From positions 1 to 54,560 of the forward strand of contig NZ_LPXN01000013.1 in NCBI RefSeq assembly GCF_001618175.1: a DNA stretch of 54,560 nt, read 5' to 3'. Shown here piece after piece: positions 45,498 through 53,518 of the stretch (the stretch's first letter is position 1; each line of letters opens with the position of its first letter). The notes below the pieces were generated by a model that searched no databases, was not told the DNA's origin, and worked only from the letters and a program-made list of their open reading frames with translations. Origin of the DNA: Oceanibaculum pacificum. GTDB lineage: Bacteria > Pseudomonadota > Alphaproteobacteria > Oceanibaculales > Oceanibaculaceae. The translations under genes were made by a program, and so were the position numbers.

Positions 45498-46412
45498 ATG
45501 AGCCTTTACCCGCCGCCGCAGGATCTGCAGACCGAGATCGCCTTCCGCCTGCCGGATAATTTCCGCCAGCCGCGCCATACCCACTGGGCCGATTTCAACA
45601 AGGGCGGCGTGCAGGTGGACAGCTTCCTGGAAGGCCCCTCCTTCGACCGCGACGGCAATCTGTATCTGGTCGACGTGCCGTTCGGCCGCATCTTCAAGGT
45701 GACGCCCAAGGGGGCCTGGAGCGTGGTCGCGGAATATGACGGCCAGCCGAACGGGCTGAAACTGCATCGCGACGGCTCCATCTGGATCGCCGACTACAAG
45801 AACGGCATCCTGCGGCTCGACCCGCGCAGCGGCATGATGGACACCATCGTCGGCCATGTGCACAGCGAGGGGCTGAAGGGCTGCAACGATCTGGTCTTCG
45901 CCGAGAATGGCGATCTGTATTTCACCGACCAGGGCCAGACCGGCCTGCAGGATCCGTCCGGCCGGGTCTACCGGCTGGCAGTGAATGGCAGGCTGGATCT
46001 GCTGATCGACACCGTGCCCAGTCCCAACGGCATCACGCTGAACAAGGCGGGCACCCAGCTTTTCGTCGGCGTCACCCGCGCCAACGCGGTCTGGCGGCTG
46101 CCGCTGCACGCCACCGGCGGCACCTCCAAGGTCGGCATGTTCATCCAGCTTTCCGGCGGCACCGGACCGGACGGCATGGCGATGGGCAGCGAGGACGAGA
46201 TTCTGGTCTGCCATGTCGGCATGGGCAGCGTGTGGGTGTTCAACCGGCTGGGCGAGCCGATGTACCGCATCCGCAGCTGCGAGGGGCTGTTGACCACCAA
46301 CGCCGCCTTCGGCCCGGACGGCAAGACGCTCTATATCGTCGAATCCGATAGCGGCTGCGTGCTGAAGGCCACCTTGCCGCTGGCCGGACAGGTGATATAC
46401 GGGCTTTCCTGA
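45498..46412 (+). CDS. SMP-30/gluconolactonase/LRE family protein
   Basis: The 304-residue protein is a six-bladed propeller of the SMP-30 type: FLEGPSFDRDGNLYLVDVPFGRIF, WIADYKNGILRLDP, NDLVFAENGDLYFTDQGQTG and PSPNGITLNKAGTQLFVG. The metal-binding Glu, Asn and Asp residues in these blocks are kept. It probably hydrolyses a sugar lactone. There is no signal peptide. CAGGAG precedes the ATG. No sugar catabolic genes are close. Confidence 0.87.
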   Translation: MSLYPPPQDLQTEIAFRLPDNFRQPRHTHWADFNKGGVQVDSFLEGPSFDRDGNLYLVDVPFGRIFKVTPKGAWSVVAEYDGQPNGLKLHRDGSIWIADYKNGILRLDPRSGMMDTIVGHVHSEGLKGCNDLVFAENGDLYFTDQGQTGLQDPSGRVYRLAVNGRLDLLIDTVPSPNGITLNKAGTQLFVGVTRANAVWRLPLHATGGTSKVGMFIQLSGGTGPDGMAMGSEDEILVCHVGMGSVWVFNRLGEPMYRIRSCEGLLTTNAAFGPDGKTLYIVESDSGCVLKATLPLAGQVIYGLS

Positions 46413-46710
46413 GCTGGCACCCCAATACCTAGTATGTCGCATTCGCCGGCCACGCGACAGATCGCCGCACGGATTTAGTCGCACCGAACTTGAAACCGGA
46501 CGTGTTTCACTTTATGTAACAGTCCGAGTTTAATCCCCGCGCAACCTCGCAGCCGTCATCGGCCCCGTTTTCGGGCCGACTGTATTTTCGTCGGCACGCG
46601 CGAGTTCAGACCGTCAGCAGGGTCCCGCCAGATCGTGAACGTCATGATCCGGGCGGGCCGATTTGTCAGCGACGGCCGATGCGTTGGGCAACAACCAGAA
46701 GGAGTCCAAC
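46413..46710. other. Intergenic region upstream of the DJ-1/PfpI gene
   Basis: This 298-base gap holds a small hairpin (CGGCCC at 46560-46565 with GGGCCG at 46573-46578, loop of seven) and several short repeats, but no gene that I can support. The ribosome site AGAAGGAG just before 46711 belongs to the next gene. I looked for a GGAAC stress promoter here and found none. Confidence 0.5.
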
Positions 46711-47283
46711 ATGACCGATACCATTCTCGCCGGACGCAAAATCGCCATCCTCGTCGCCAGCGGCTTCGAGGAAGTGCAGATGACCGATGCGCAGAAGACC
46801 CTGATCGCCGCCGGCGCGCAGACCAAGGTGATCTCCCGCGAGAACGGCTTGGTCAACGGTTGGCACGAGAATAGCTGGGGCCATTTCTTCCCGATCGACG
46901 CCGACCTGACCCAGACCCTGGCGGTCGATTTCGACGCGCTGCTGATTCCCGGCGGCGCGCGTTCGGTCTCCAAGCTGCTGGACGACCCGCATGCCAAGCG
47001 CATCGTGAAGGCTTTCCTGAAGGGCAACCAGCCCGTGGCCGCCTTCGGCGACGCCATCAGCCTGCTGGCCACCGCCGACGAGCTGGCCGGCCGCACCGTC
47101 ACCGGCTCGGAAGACGCCAAGACCGCCGCCGACACCAAGGGCGCGGTGTGGAGCGACGAGCCGGTCGTGACCGACGGCATGCTGATCACCGCCCAGGGCA
47201 GCGAGCAGATCGCCGACGTACTGGACCGCCTGAAGCAGACCGTCACCGACTATGCCGAGACGCTGACCGACCAGGCCGCCTGA
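46711..47283 (+). CDS. DJ-1/PfpI family protein lacking the nucleophile Cys
   Basis: The 190-residue protein has the PfpI order: KIAILVASGFEEVQ with the active-site Glu (Glu20/21), then LLIPGGARSVSKLLDD. At the nucleophile elbow, where active members have the Cys-His pair in AAICHG, it has AAFGDAISLL: Gly113 replaces Cys and Asp114 replaces His. It therefore cannot be a normal protease or glyoxalase. It may bind a ligand or act as a stress protein. The ATG at 46711 is supported by AGAAGGAG and homologue starts. A terminator follows. Confidence 0.85.
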   Translation: MTDTILAGRKIAILVASGFEEVQMTDAQKTLIAAGAQTKVISRENGLVNGWHENSWGHFFPIDADLTQTLAVDFDALLIPGGARSVSKLLDDPHAKRIVKAFLKGNQPVAAFGDAISLLATADELAGRTVTGSEDAKTAADTKGAVWSDEPVVTDGMLITAQGSEQIADVLDRLKQTVTDYAETLTDQAA

Positions 47284-47305
47284 TCGGTCCCCAGCGACGA
47301 CTTCG

Positions 47306-47338
47306 AGCGCCGGCCCCCCAGGGCCGGCGCTTTTTGTT
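47306..47338 (+). terminator. Rho-independent terminator after the DJ-1/PfpI gene
   Basis: AGCGCCGGCCC (47306-47316) pairs exactly with GGGCCGGCGCT (47321-47331) around CCCA, followed by TTTTGTTT. It lies 23 bases past the stop codon. Confidence 0.88.
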
Positions 47339-47431
47339 TGTGCTGGGTGAGGGGAAACTTCACCCCAGTCCCTTGGCATTCCGCCCCACCCTCCCCTACG
47401 CTGCGGCTTTCCTCAACTGGAGAGCCGCCTG

Positions 47432-47824
47432 ATGAGCAGTCCGATCTTTCATATGCTGGCCGGCGCGCCGGTTCCGGTCGCCCCCTACAGCCATGCCGTC
47501 GAGGCGGAGGGCTGGGTGTTCATAACCGGGCAGCTCGCCAGCGGCGTCGATTCCGCCGAGCCGCTGCCCGAGGGCATCGAGGCGGAAACGGTGAAGACGA
47601 TGGAGAATCTGCGTTTCGTGCTGCAAGGCCTTGGCCTCGGCTTCGAGCATGTGGTGCAGGCCCGCGTGTTTCTGACGCATTTCAAGGAAGACTACGCGGC
47701 GATGAACGCCGTCTATGCCCGTTATTTCCCGGCCGACGCCCGCCCGGCCCGCACCTGCATCGGCGTGATCGGCCTGGCCCGCGACGCCCGCGTGGAGATC
47801 GACCTCGTCGCCAAGCGGCCCTAG
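47432..47824 (+). CDS. ridA: RidA family protein (enamine/imine deaminase)
   Basis: The 130-residue protein has the RidA/YjgF core: APVPVAPYSHAVEAEGWVFITGQLA, KTMENLRFVLQGLGLGFEHVV, and the Arg in RPARTCIGV that binds the carboxylate, followed by ARDARVEIDLVA. It removes reactive enamine or imine by-products of PLP enzymes and forms trimers. GGAGAG precedes the ATG. Confidence 0.9.
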   Translation: MSSPIFHMLAGAPVPVAPYSHAVEAEGWVFITGQLASGVDSAEPLPEGIEAETVKTMENLRFVLQGLGLGFEHVVQARVFLTHFKEDYAAMNAVYARYFPADARPARTCIGVIGLARDARVEIDLVAKRP

Positions 47825-48191
47825 CGCGCCCTCGATAACGTCACGCCCGGAACGGGCTGCCGGTCCGGGCGTGACGCCGACCGCCTCGTTGCCGGGCGGC
47901 CGCAGGGATGGGGCGACGGAAGCGGCGGGCGACAGTCGGAGGTGGGGGTCCGGCTGCCGACGGGGCAACAAATGCGGGGAGAGGGGGCCTAACACCGCAG
48001 GAGCGAGGCTTTGCCGCCCAGGGTCGCCGCTTGCCGTCTGAGTTTTATGTTGCGTGATTTTCTGACAATAATCAATAGTCAGTTAATAACATATAAACGG
48101 GCTGCGTGCGCATGGCCCCGCCTTGCGAACGATGAAGCCGGCATGTTAAGAGCGCCCACGGATTTCCCGCACACAGCCAGGACAGGCGCGC
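47825..48191. other. Intergenic region upstream of the rhamnose operon
   Basis: This 367-base gap starts with a perfect hairpin (see the entry at 47840-47875), then a G-rich stretch with no gene, then an AT-rich stretch (48046-48097) that probably holds the rfbC promoter. TATAAA at 48092-48097 is the best -10 candidate, but I found no clear -35 at the right spacing. Confidence 0.5.
47840..47875 (+). terminator. Hairpin after ridA, possible terminator
   Basis: GTCACGCCCGGA (47840-47851) and TCCGGGCGTGAC (47864-47875) form a perfect 12-bp stem around a 12-base loop, 15 bases past the ridA stop. No T-run follows, so it is only a tentative terminator. Confidence 0.5.
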
Positions 48192-48749
48192 ATGGACGTC
48201 ACACCGCTCGACATTCCCGAGGTGAAGCTGATCCGCATGAAGCGCTTCGGCGATCATCGCGGTTTCTTTTCCGAAACCTGGAATCGGGCGGCGTTCGAGC
48301 AGGCCGGCATCGGCGCGGATTTCCTGCAGGACAATCACTCGCTCTCGGCTGCGCCCGGCACGTTGCGGGGCCTGCATTTCCAGATCCCGCCCTTCGCCCA
48401 GGCCAAGCTGGTGCGCGTCAGCCGGGGCGCGGTGTTCGACGTCGCCGTCGATATCCGCCGCGGCTCGCCCAGCTATGGCCGCTGGGTCGGCGCCGTGCTG
48501 AGCGCCCAGGAATGGAACCAGATGTTCATTCCCAGGGGCTTCGCGCATGGCTTCGTCACGCTGGAGCCGGATACCGAGGTGCAATACAAGGTCGACGCCC
48601 CCTACGCGCCGGAGCATGATCGCGGCGTGCTGTGGAACGATCCCGAGATCGCCGTCGTTTGGCCGCTGGACGGGCGCGAGCCGGTCCTCTCCGCCAAGGA
48701 CGAAAAGCTGCCGCGCCTGGCCGACATTCCCGCTTACTTCGAGGTCTGA
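48192..48749 (+). CDS. rfbC: dTDP-4-dehydrorhamnose 3,5-epimerase
   Basis: The 185-residue cupin enzyme has [18 protein letters not shown], the catalytic His62 in [16 protein letters not shown] and the Tyr in [14 protein letters not shown]. It epimerises C3 and C5 of the 4-keto sugar, the third step to dTDP-L-rhamnose. It is the first gene of the rhamnose operon, five bases before rfbB. Confidence 0.95.
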   Translation: MDVTPLDIPEVKLIRMKRFGDHRGFFSETWNRAAFEQAGIGADFLQDNHSLSAAPGTLRGLHFQIPPFAQAKLVRVSRGAVFDVAVDIRRGSPSYGRWVGAVLSAQEWNQMFIPRGFAHGFVTLEPDTEVQYKVDAPYAPEHDRGVLWNDPEIAVVWPLDGREPVLSAKDEKLPRLADIPAYFEV

Positions 48750-48753
48750 TTCC

Positions 48754-49818
48754 ATGAGCCAGCTGCCGACCCTTATCGTCACCGGCGGGGCCGGCTTCAT
48801 CGGCTCCGCCGTGGTGCGCCAGGCGGTGGCCGAGGGCAAATGGAATGTGGTCAATCTCGACAAGCTGACCTACGCCGCCAATCTCGCCTCGGTCGCGCCG
48901 GTCTCGAACGCCCCGAATTACCGCTTCGTGCAGGCCGATATCTGCGACCGCGCGGCAATGGAGGCGATCTTCCGCGAACACCGGCCGGCGGCGATCATGC
49001 ATCTGGCCGCCGAATCCCATGTCGACCGCTCGATCGACGGGCCGGCCGCCTTCATCGAAACCAATATCGTCGGCACCTACACGCTGCTCGACGTGACGCT
49101 GTCCTACTGGCGGGCGCTGGAGGATGCGGACAAGCAGGCCTTCCGCTTCCACCATGTCTCGACCGACGAAGTGTTCGGCAGCCTTGGCGCGGACGGGCTG
49201 TTCACCGAGACCTCGCGCTACCAGCCCAACTCACCCTATTCCGCCAGCAAGGCCTCGGCCGATCATCTGGTCCGGGCCTGGCACGAGACCTATGGCCTGC
49301 CCATCGTGATGAGCAATTGCTCGAATAATTACGGGCCGTATCATTTTCCGGAAAAGCTCATTCCCCTGATGATCCTGAAGGGCATGCGCGGGGAGAAGCT
49401 GCCGATCTATGGCAAGGGCGACAATATCCGCGACTGGCTCTATGTCGAGGACCATGCCCGCGCCCTGCGGCTGGTGCTGGAGAAGGGCGCCGTGGGCGAG
49501 AGCTACAATATCGGCGGCCGCAACGAGCGCACCAACCTGCAGGTGGTGGATGCGCTCTGCGCCCTGCTGGACGAGCGCCTGCCCGCCTCGCCGCACCGCC
49601 CGCATGCCGGGCTGAAGAGCTTCGTCGCCGACCGGCCGGGGCACGACAAGCGCTACGCCATCGACGCCAGCAAGATTGAGCGCGATCTCGGCTGGAAGGC
49701 AGAGGAGAATTTCGAGAGCGGTCTGGCCAAGACGGTCGACTGGTACATCGCCAACGAAGCCTGGTGGCGGCCGATCCTCGACGGCTCCTATCAGGGCCAG
49801 CGTTTGGGGGCCGGCTGA
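48754..49818 (+). CDS. rfbB: dTDP-glucose 4,6-dehydratase
   Basis: The 354-residue SDR-type enzyme has the NAD motif [12 protein letters not shown] near the start, [27 protein letters not shown] and the catalytic [12 protein letters not shown] with Tyr and Lys. It makes the 4-keto-6-deoxy intermediate from dTDP-glucose. The ATG at 48754 is chosen because it starts the fold; the frame continues upstream through rfbC in another phase. Its stop overlaps the rfbD start by one base (TGATG). Confidence 0.96.
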   Translation: MSQLPTLIVTGGAGFIGSAVVRQAVAEGKWNVVNLDKLTYAANLASVAPVSNAPNYRFVQADICDRAAMEAIFREHRPAAIMHLAAESHVDRSIDGPAAFIETNIVGTYTLLDVTLSYWRALEDADKQAFRFHHVSTDEVFGSLGADGLFTETSRYQPNSPYSASKASADHLVRAWHETYGLPIVMSNCSNNYGPYHFPEKLIPLMILKGMRGEKLPIYGKGDNIRDWLYVEDHARALRLVLEKGAVGESYNIGGRNERTNLQVVDALCALLDERLPASPHRPHAGLKSFVADRPGHDKRYAIDASKIERDLGWKAEENFESGLAKTVDWYIANEAWWRPILDGSYQGQRLGAG

Positions 49819-50690
49819 TGCCGCGCCTCGTCGTCACCGGGGCCGGCGGCCAGGTCGGCACGGAGCTGGCGCGCCTGACGCCACCGCCCGGCTGGGAGAT
49901 AGTGGGCTTCACCCGCGCCGAGGCTGATATCGCCGACCCCGCCGCCATCGCCCGGCTGGTCGAGGGTGCGGATATCCTGGTGAACGCCGCCGCCTATACC
50001 GCCGTCGACAAGGCGGAGGAGGAGCGCGAGGCCGCCTACCGCATCAACGCCATTGCCCCCGGCCTGCTCGCCGGGGCCTGTGCGGCGCGCGGCATCCCGC
50101 TGATCCATATCTCCACCGATTATGTCTTCGATGGCAGTAGGAAAGGCGCCTACCGGCCCGACGATCCGGTCGCTCCGCTGGGCGTGTATGGCGCCAGCAA
50201 GGAAGAAGGCGAGCGGCTGGTGCGCGCCGCCCTGCCGCAGCACATCATCCTGCGCACCAGCTGGGTCTATGCCGCGCATGGCAGGAATTTCGTGAAGACC
50301 ATGCTGCGCCTGGGCGCGGAGCGCGACAGCCTGCGCGTGGTCGCCGACCAGCACGGCGCGCCGACGGCAGCGGGCGACATCGCCGCCGCCCTCCTGGCCA
50401 TCGCGGAAAAACTGCTGGTCGGCTCCACCGACTATGGCACCTACCATTACAGCGCCGCCGGCCTCACCAGCTGGCACGGCCTGGCCGAGGCGATCTTCGA
50501 GCTGTCCGAAACGCATCTCGGCAAGCGCCCGGCCGTCGAGCCGATCCCGACCAGCGCCTACCCCACCCCGGCCCGCCGCCCGCTCAATTCCGCGCTGGAC
50601 TGCAGCAGCACAATGGCCGCCTTCGCCCCACCCCGCCGCGACTGGCGCGCGGCCCTGGCAGACGTGCTGGCGGAGATTCGGGCGCAGTAA
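49818..50690 (+). CDS. rfbD: dTDP-4-dehydrorhamnose reductase
   Basis: The 290-residue reductase has the cofactor motif TGAGGQVGTELA at the start, ISTDYVFDGSRKGAYR, LGVYGASKEEGE with the catalytic Tyr and Lys, and RTSWVYAAHGRNF. It reduces the 4-keto group to finish dTDP-L-rhamnose. Its stop codon (TAA at 50688-50690) lies inside the first palindrome that precedes the TumE gene, so the operon is closely fused to the toxin-antitoxin insert. Confidence 0.95.
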   Translation: MPRLVVTGAGGQVGTELARLTPPPGWEIVGFTRAEADIADPAAIARLVEGADILVNAAAYTAVDKAEEEREAAYRINAIAPGLLAGACAARGIPLIHISTDYVFDGSRKGAYRPDDPVAPLGVYGASKEEGERLVRAALPQHIILRTSWVYAAHGRNFVKTMLRLGAERDSLRVVADQHGAPTAAGDIAAALLAIAEKLLVGSTDYGTYHYSAAGLTSWHGLAEAIFELSETHLGKRPAVEPIPTSAYPTPARRPLNSALDCSSTMAAFAPPRRDWRAALADVLAEIRAQ

Positions 50691-50716
50691 TCTATGGCGC
50701 ATTGCGCCATAGATTA
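50688..50716. promoter_or_regulatory. Odd-centred palindrome 1, 14-bp arms (probable antitoxin operator)
   Basis: Left arm 50688-50701 (core CTATGGCGCA), a single central T at 50702 and right arm 50703-50716 (core TGCGCCATAG) are exact inverted repeats. It includes the rfbD stop codon and shares its last base with palindrome 2. A site like this just before a toxin-antitoxin pair is typical of autoregulation by the antitoxin. Confidence 0.7.
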
Positions 50717-50740
50717 CATATGGCATATTATGCCATATGT
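50716..50740. promoter_or_regulatory. Odd-centred palindrome 2, 12-bp arms, covering the TumE start
   Basis: ACATATGGCATA (50716-50727), central T (50728) and TATGCCATATGT (50729-50740) are exact inverted repeats. The ATG of the toxin gene (50737-50739) is within the right arm, so a protein bound here, or an mRNA hairpin, would hide the start codon. Both palindromes share an ATGGC half-site. Confidence 0.7.
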
Positions 50741-51027
50741 CTGCCGAGCTGGTGATACGAGAACGCATGATCTTCGAGGATGGCGCCATTCTTGAGATCA
50801 GGATATGGCGGCTCCCCACATCGCTGCCGCCGTCCGACCATGCGCTGAAATACTCGCTATTCTATGGTCGCCCCGGCAAACGCCTGATCGGCTACGACAA
50901 TGAGCGCGGCAAGGGCGATCATCGGCATTATGAGGCACGGGAAGAAGCGTATCGCTTCGAAAGCATCGAGAAGCTGCTTGCCGATTTCCGCGCCGATGTC
51001 GAAGCCTTGAGAGGAGAGGCGATATGA
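50737..51027 (+). CDS. TumE/DUF6516 family toxin
   Basis: The 96-residue protein has the DUF6516 (TumE) pattern: DGAILEIRIWRLP, HALKYSLFYGRPGKRLIGYDNERG and KGDHRHYEAREEAY. The conserved His, Asp and Tyr cluster suggests a nuclease-like active site, but that is not proven. There is no ribosome-binding site in front of its ATG, which lies inside palindrome 2; an ATG at 50767 is in frame but would lose conserved N-terminal residues. Its GC content looks lower than the rfb genes, which suggests acquisition by transfer. It overlaps the antitoxin start by four bases. Confidence 0.75.
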   Translation: MSAELVIRERMIFEDGAILEIRIWRLPTSLPPSDHALKYSLFYGRPGKRLIGYDNERGKGDHRHYEAREEAYRFESIEKLLADFRADVEALRGEAI

Positions 51028-51374
51028 GCCGTAAAATGAATATTCACGTCGGCGGCAATTTCGATGCGATGGCCAAGCGCGTTGCCGATGCCTGGCACGC
51101 AGCGGAGGAAGGCAAGATTGCCGCCCAAGATAATCTGACCTTCGTTTCCTGGGATGCGCTTTCGAAGGTGATGACCACCAAGCGCATGGAGTTGCTGCGC
51201 CACCTGCACCGGCATCCCGCCGCCAGCGTCGCCGCCCTCGCCCGTAGCCTGAAGCGTGACTACAAGCGCGTCCATGAGGATGTGGAATCTCTATCCGCCG
51301 CCGGCCTGATCGACCGCGACGACGCCGGCCTACACGCCGACTATGCCGAAATCCGCACCGTGATCGCGCTATAG
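51024..51374 (+). CDS. TumA-type antitoxin, winged-helix DNA-binding protein
   Basis: The 116-residue protein has a winged-helix DNA-binding domain in its C-terminal half (MELLRHLHRHPAASVAALAR, SLKRDYKRVHEDVESLSAAG, LIDRDDAGLHADY), like the HVO_A0114/TumA putative regulators. Its N-terminus (MAKRVADAWHAAEEGKIA) probably binds the toxin. Toxin-first order with an ATGA overlap is the normal TumE/TumA arrangement. It should bind the palindromes at 50688-50740. Confidence 0.75.
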   Translation: MSRKMNIHVGGNFDAMAKRVADAWHAAEEGKIAAQDNLTFVSWDALSKVMTTKRMELLRHLHRHPAASVAALARSLKRDYKRVHEDVESLSAAGLIDRDDAGLHADYAEIRTVIAL

Positions 51375-51385
51375 GTGACCAATCT

Positions 51386-51414
51386 TTGACAAAGCCTGAG
51401 GTCCACGCCATTCT
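51386..51414 (+). promoter_or_regulatory. Candidate promoter of parD-parE-rfbA
   Basis: A perfect TTGACA (51386-51391), a 17-base spacer and CATTCT (51409-51414, three of six) lie just after the TumA stop. Over it sits an inverted repeat, CCTGAGG (51395-51401) with CCTCAGG (51417-51423), a possible ParD operator. The -10 is weak. Confidence 0.45.
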
Positions 51415-51438
51415 TCCCTCAGGAACCAGGAGGATGCC

Positions 51439-51687
51439 ATGCATGTATCCCTGACGCCGAAGCTGGAAGAGCTGGTGCGCGAGAAGGTCGAGAGCGGCCT
51501 GTACAACAATGCCAGCGAGGTTGTCCGCGAGGCGTTGCGCCTGATGCAGGAGCATGATTCGCTGCGCCGGCTGAAACTGGCCCGCCTGCATGAGGCGCTG
51601 GGCGAGGGCGACACGGATCTCGCCGCCGGCCGATATGCCGTCTTGCCGGACGATGATTCGCTGGAGGCGTTTTTCGCCAAGCTATGA
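51439..51687 (+). CDS. parD: ParD family antitoxin
   Basis: The 82-residue protein has a ribbon-helix-helix start, HVSLTPKLEELVREKVESGL followed by YNNASEVVREALRLMQEHD, and a flexible acidic tail that would wrap the toxin. A very good AGGAGG precedes the ATG. Its stop overlaps the parE start (ATGA). Confidence 0.9.
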   Translation: MHVSLTPKLEELVREKVESGLYNNASEVVREALRLMQEHDSLRRLKLARLHEALGEGDTDLAAGRYAVLPDDDSLEAFFAKL

Positions 51688-52001
51688 GAATTCTCCGCCT
51701 TTCGCAGGCAGCCGAGCGCGATCTGGAGGCGATTGCCCGTTATACTGAGAAGCGCTGGGGAACACTGGCCAAACAGCGCTATCTGAAACTGTTGCGCGAC
51801 CGGCTCTCGGCGCTGCGCAGGGCGCCTGATCTTGGTGCGGCGCGCGAAGAAATCCGGCCGGGCTGCCGGACGCTGGCGGCGGGCCGGCATGTTATCTTCT
51901 ACCGCGCATCGGAGGATGAAGTGGCTATCATCCGCATCCTGCATTACGCCATGGACAGGCATAAGAATATTACGTCAGCGGAGGATACGAGTACGTCATG
52001 A
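51684..52001 (+). CDS. parE: ParE family toxin, stop codon overlapping rfbA start
   Basis: The 105-residue protein has the ParE/RelE fold: [21 protein letters not shown], then [25 protein letters not shown]. ParE toxins poison DNA gyrase. The C-terminal tail ([13 protein letters not shown]) is unlike that of most ParE proteins. Its TGA overlaps the ATG of rfbA (ATGA at 51998-52001), so translation of rfbA is probably coupled to translation of the toxin. Confidence 0.88.
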   Translation: MRILRLSQAAERDLEAIARYTEKRWGTLAKQRYLKLLRDRLSALRRAPDLGAAREEIRPGCRTLAAGRHVIFYRASEDEVAIIRILHYAMDRHKNITSAEDTSTS

Positions 52002-52864
52002 AGGGCATTATTCTGGCCGGCGGGTCCGGCACGCGGCTATATCCGCTGACCCAGGTCGTCTCCAAGCAGCTGCTGCCGGTCTATGACAAGCCGATGATCT
52101 ATTACCCGCTGTCGGTGCTGATGCTGGCGGGCATCCGCGACATTCTGATCATCACCACGCCGCAGGACCAGCCGATCTTCCGCGCCCTGCTGGGCGACGG
52201 CGCGCAATGGGGGCTGGCGATTTCCTATGTCGTGCAGCCCTCGCCCGACGGGCTGGCGCAGGCCTTCATCCTGGGCGAGGAATTTATCGGCGGCGATTCC
52301 TGCGCCCTGGTGCTGGGCGACAACATCTTCTACGGCGACGGGCTGACCGAGCGGCTGCAACGGGCGGCCTCGCGCCAAACCGGCGCCACCGTCTTCGCCT
52401 ATCTGGTCAGCGATCCGGAGCGCTATGGCGTGGTCGAGTTCGACCGCGACAACAAGGCGCTCAGCATAGAGGAAAAGCCGAAGCAGCCGCGCTCGCGCTG
52501 GGCGGTGACCGGCCTGTATTTCTACGATAATGACGTGGTCCAGATCGCCAAGTCGATCAAGCCGTCGGCCCGTGGCGAGCTGGAAATCACCGATGTGAAC
52601 CGCGCCTATCTGGAGCGCGGCGACCTGAATGTCGAGCAGATGGGCCGGGGCTTCGCCTGGCTCGACACAGGCACCCACGATTCCCTCATCCAGGCCGGCG
52701 AGTTCGTGCGCACGGTGGAGGCCCGCCAGAGCCTGAAGATCGCCTGCCCGGAGGAGATCGCCTATCGCCTCGGCTTCATCGACGCCGGCCAACTCGAAGC
52801 GCTCGCCAAGCCGCTGGCCAAGAGCGGCTATGGCGAATATCTGCTGCGGATATTGGCGGAGTAG
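51998..52864 (+). CDS. rfbA: Glucose-1-phosphate thymidylyltransferase
   Basis: The 288-residue nucleotidyltransferase has the start [49 protein letters not shown] and [20 protein letters not shown]. It makes dTDP-glucose, the first step of the rhamnose path. It is separated from rfbC-rfbB-rfbD by two toxin-antitoxin pairs and has no visible ribosome site of its own other than within parE. Confidence 0.96.
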   Translation: MKGIILAGGSGTRLYPLTQVVSKQLLPVYDKPMIYYPLSVLMLAGIRDILIITTPQDQPIFRALLGDGAQWGLAISYVVQPSPDGLAQAFILGEEFIGGDSCALVLGDNIFYGDGLTERLQRAASRQTGATVFAYLVSDPERYGVVEFDRDNKALSIEEKPKQPRSRWAVTGLYFYDNDVVQIAKSIKPSARGELEITDVNRAYLERGDLNVEQMGRGFAWLDTGTHDSLIQAGEFVRTVEARQSLKIACPEEIAYRLGFIDAGQLEALAKPLAKSGYGEYLLRILAE

Positions 52865-53167
52865 TCAGCGCGCGAAGATTTCCGGCAGGTCCCGCGCACC
52901 ATGCAGGATGCGCAGGATCAGGGCCGGTTGCCGGTCGGCATCATAGACCAGCACGTAGGGATAGCCGGTCAGGACCAGGAACCGGATCGGCAGGCCGGCC
53001 AGGGCCGACCGTTCGATGCCGAGATGGGGATGCCTGCCGATCCGCAGAGCCGCGCCCTTAATGCTGTCGCGCAGTCCCAGCGCGGCGGCCCTATTCTCCC
53101 TGGCAATCCAGAAGACGGCCTCCAGCAGATCGCGGCGCGTCCCCGGCGACAAAACCGCAGAGGGCAT
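52865..53167 (-). CDS. ParE/RelE family toxin, opposite strand
   Basis: The 100-residue protein has the ParE fold: LSPGTRRDLLEAVFWIARENR, LPIRFLVLTGYPYVLVYDAD and LILRILHGARDLPEIF. It ends directly against the rfbA stop, with no gap, in convergent orientation. Its start codon overlaps the stop of the antitoxin gene by one base. It is distinct in sequence from the ParE at 51684. Confidence 0.85.
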   Translation of the reverse strand: MPSAVLSPGTRRDLLEAVFWIARENRAAALGLRDSIKGAALRIGRHPHLGIERSALAGLPIRFLVLTGYPYVLVYDADRQPALILRILHGARDLPEIFAR

Positions 53168-53415
53168 CAGAGCGCCTTCCCGATAATCTCATCCAGTTCC
53201 GAGAGAACGTCATCGATCTGGTGCACGCCCTGGGCATCCGCCTCGGTGCGCGCCTCGACCAGCATGGCCTCGAAGCCCTCGCGTCGGCGCTCCGCATCCT
53301 GCATCAGCCGCAAGGCATGCCGGACAACCTCGCTGACGCTGGTGTAGCGCCCGCTTTCCAGGCATTCCCGCGCGAACATCTCCAATTTGGGCGTCAGGCT
53401 TACATTGGTGCTCAT
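53167..53415 (-). CDS. ParD family antitoxin, opposite strand
   Basis: The 82-residue protein has the ribbon-helix-helix NVSLTPKLEMFARECLESGR followed by YTSVSEVVRHALRLMQDAE and an acidic tail (DDVLSELDEIIGKAL). It shares the VSLTPKLE and SEVVR-ALRLMQ core with the ParD at 51439, so the two pairs are related but far from identical. AGGG precedes the ATG. It is the first gene of its pair. Confidence 0.88.
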   Translation of the reverse strand: MSTNVSLTPKLEMFARECLESGRYTSVSEVVRHALRLMQDAERRREGFEAMLVEARTEADAQGVHQIDDVLSELDEIIGKAL

Positions 53416-53436
53416 CGCAACCCTATGGCAAAGATT

Positions 53437-53453
53437 GACATAACCAATATGTC
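53437..53453. promoter_or_regulatory. Small inverted repeat upstream of the minus-strand ParD gene
   Basis: GACATA (53437-53442) and TATGTC (53448-53453) are exact inverted repeats around five bases, 22 bases before the ParD start. Position and size suit a ParD autoregulatory operator. TTGACA on the plus strand here has no partner -10. Confidence 0.4.
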
Positions 53454-53518
53454 CCTCCGTCCTTCCCGATGCAAATAAGGTTGACGCCCCTGCCTAAGCG
53501 CCCGACATCAGCAGGGTC

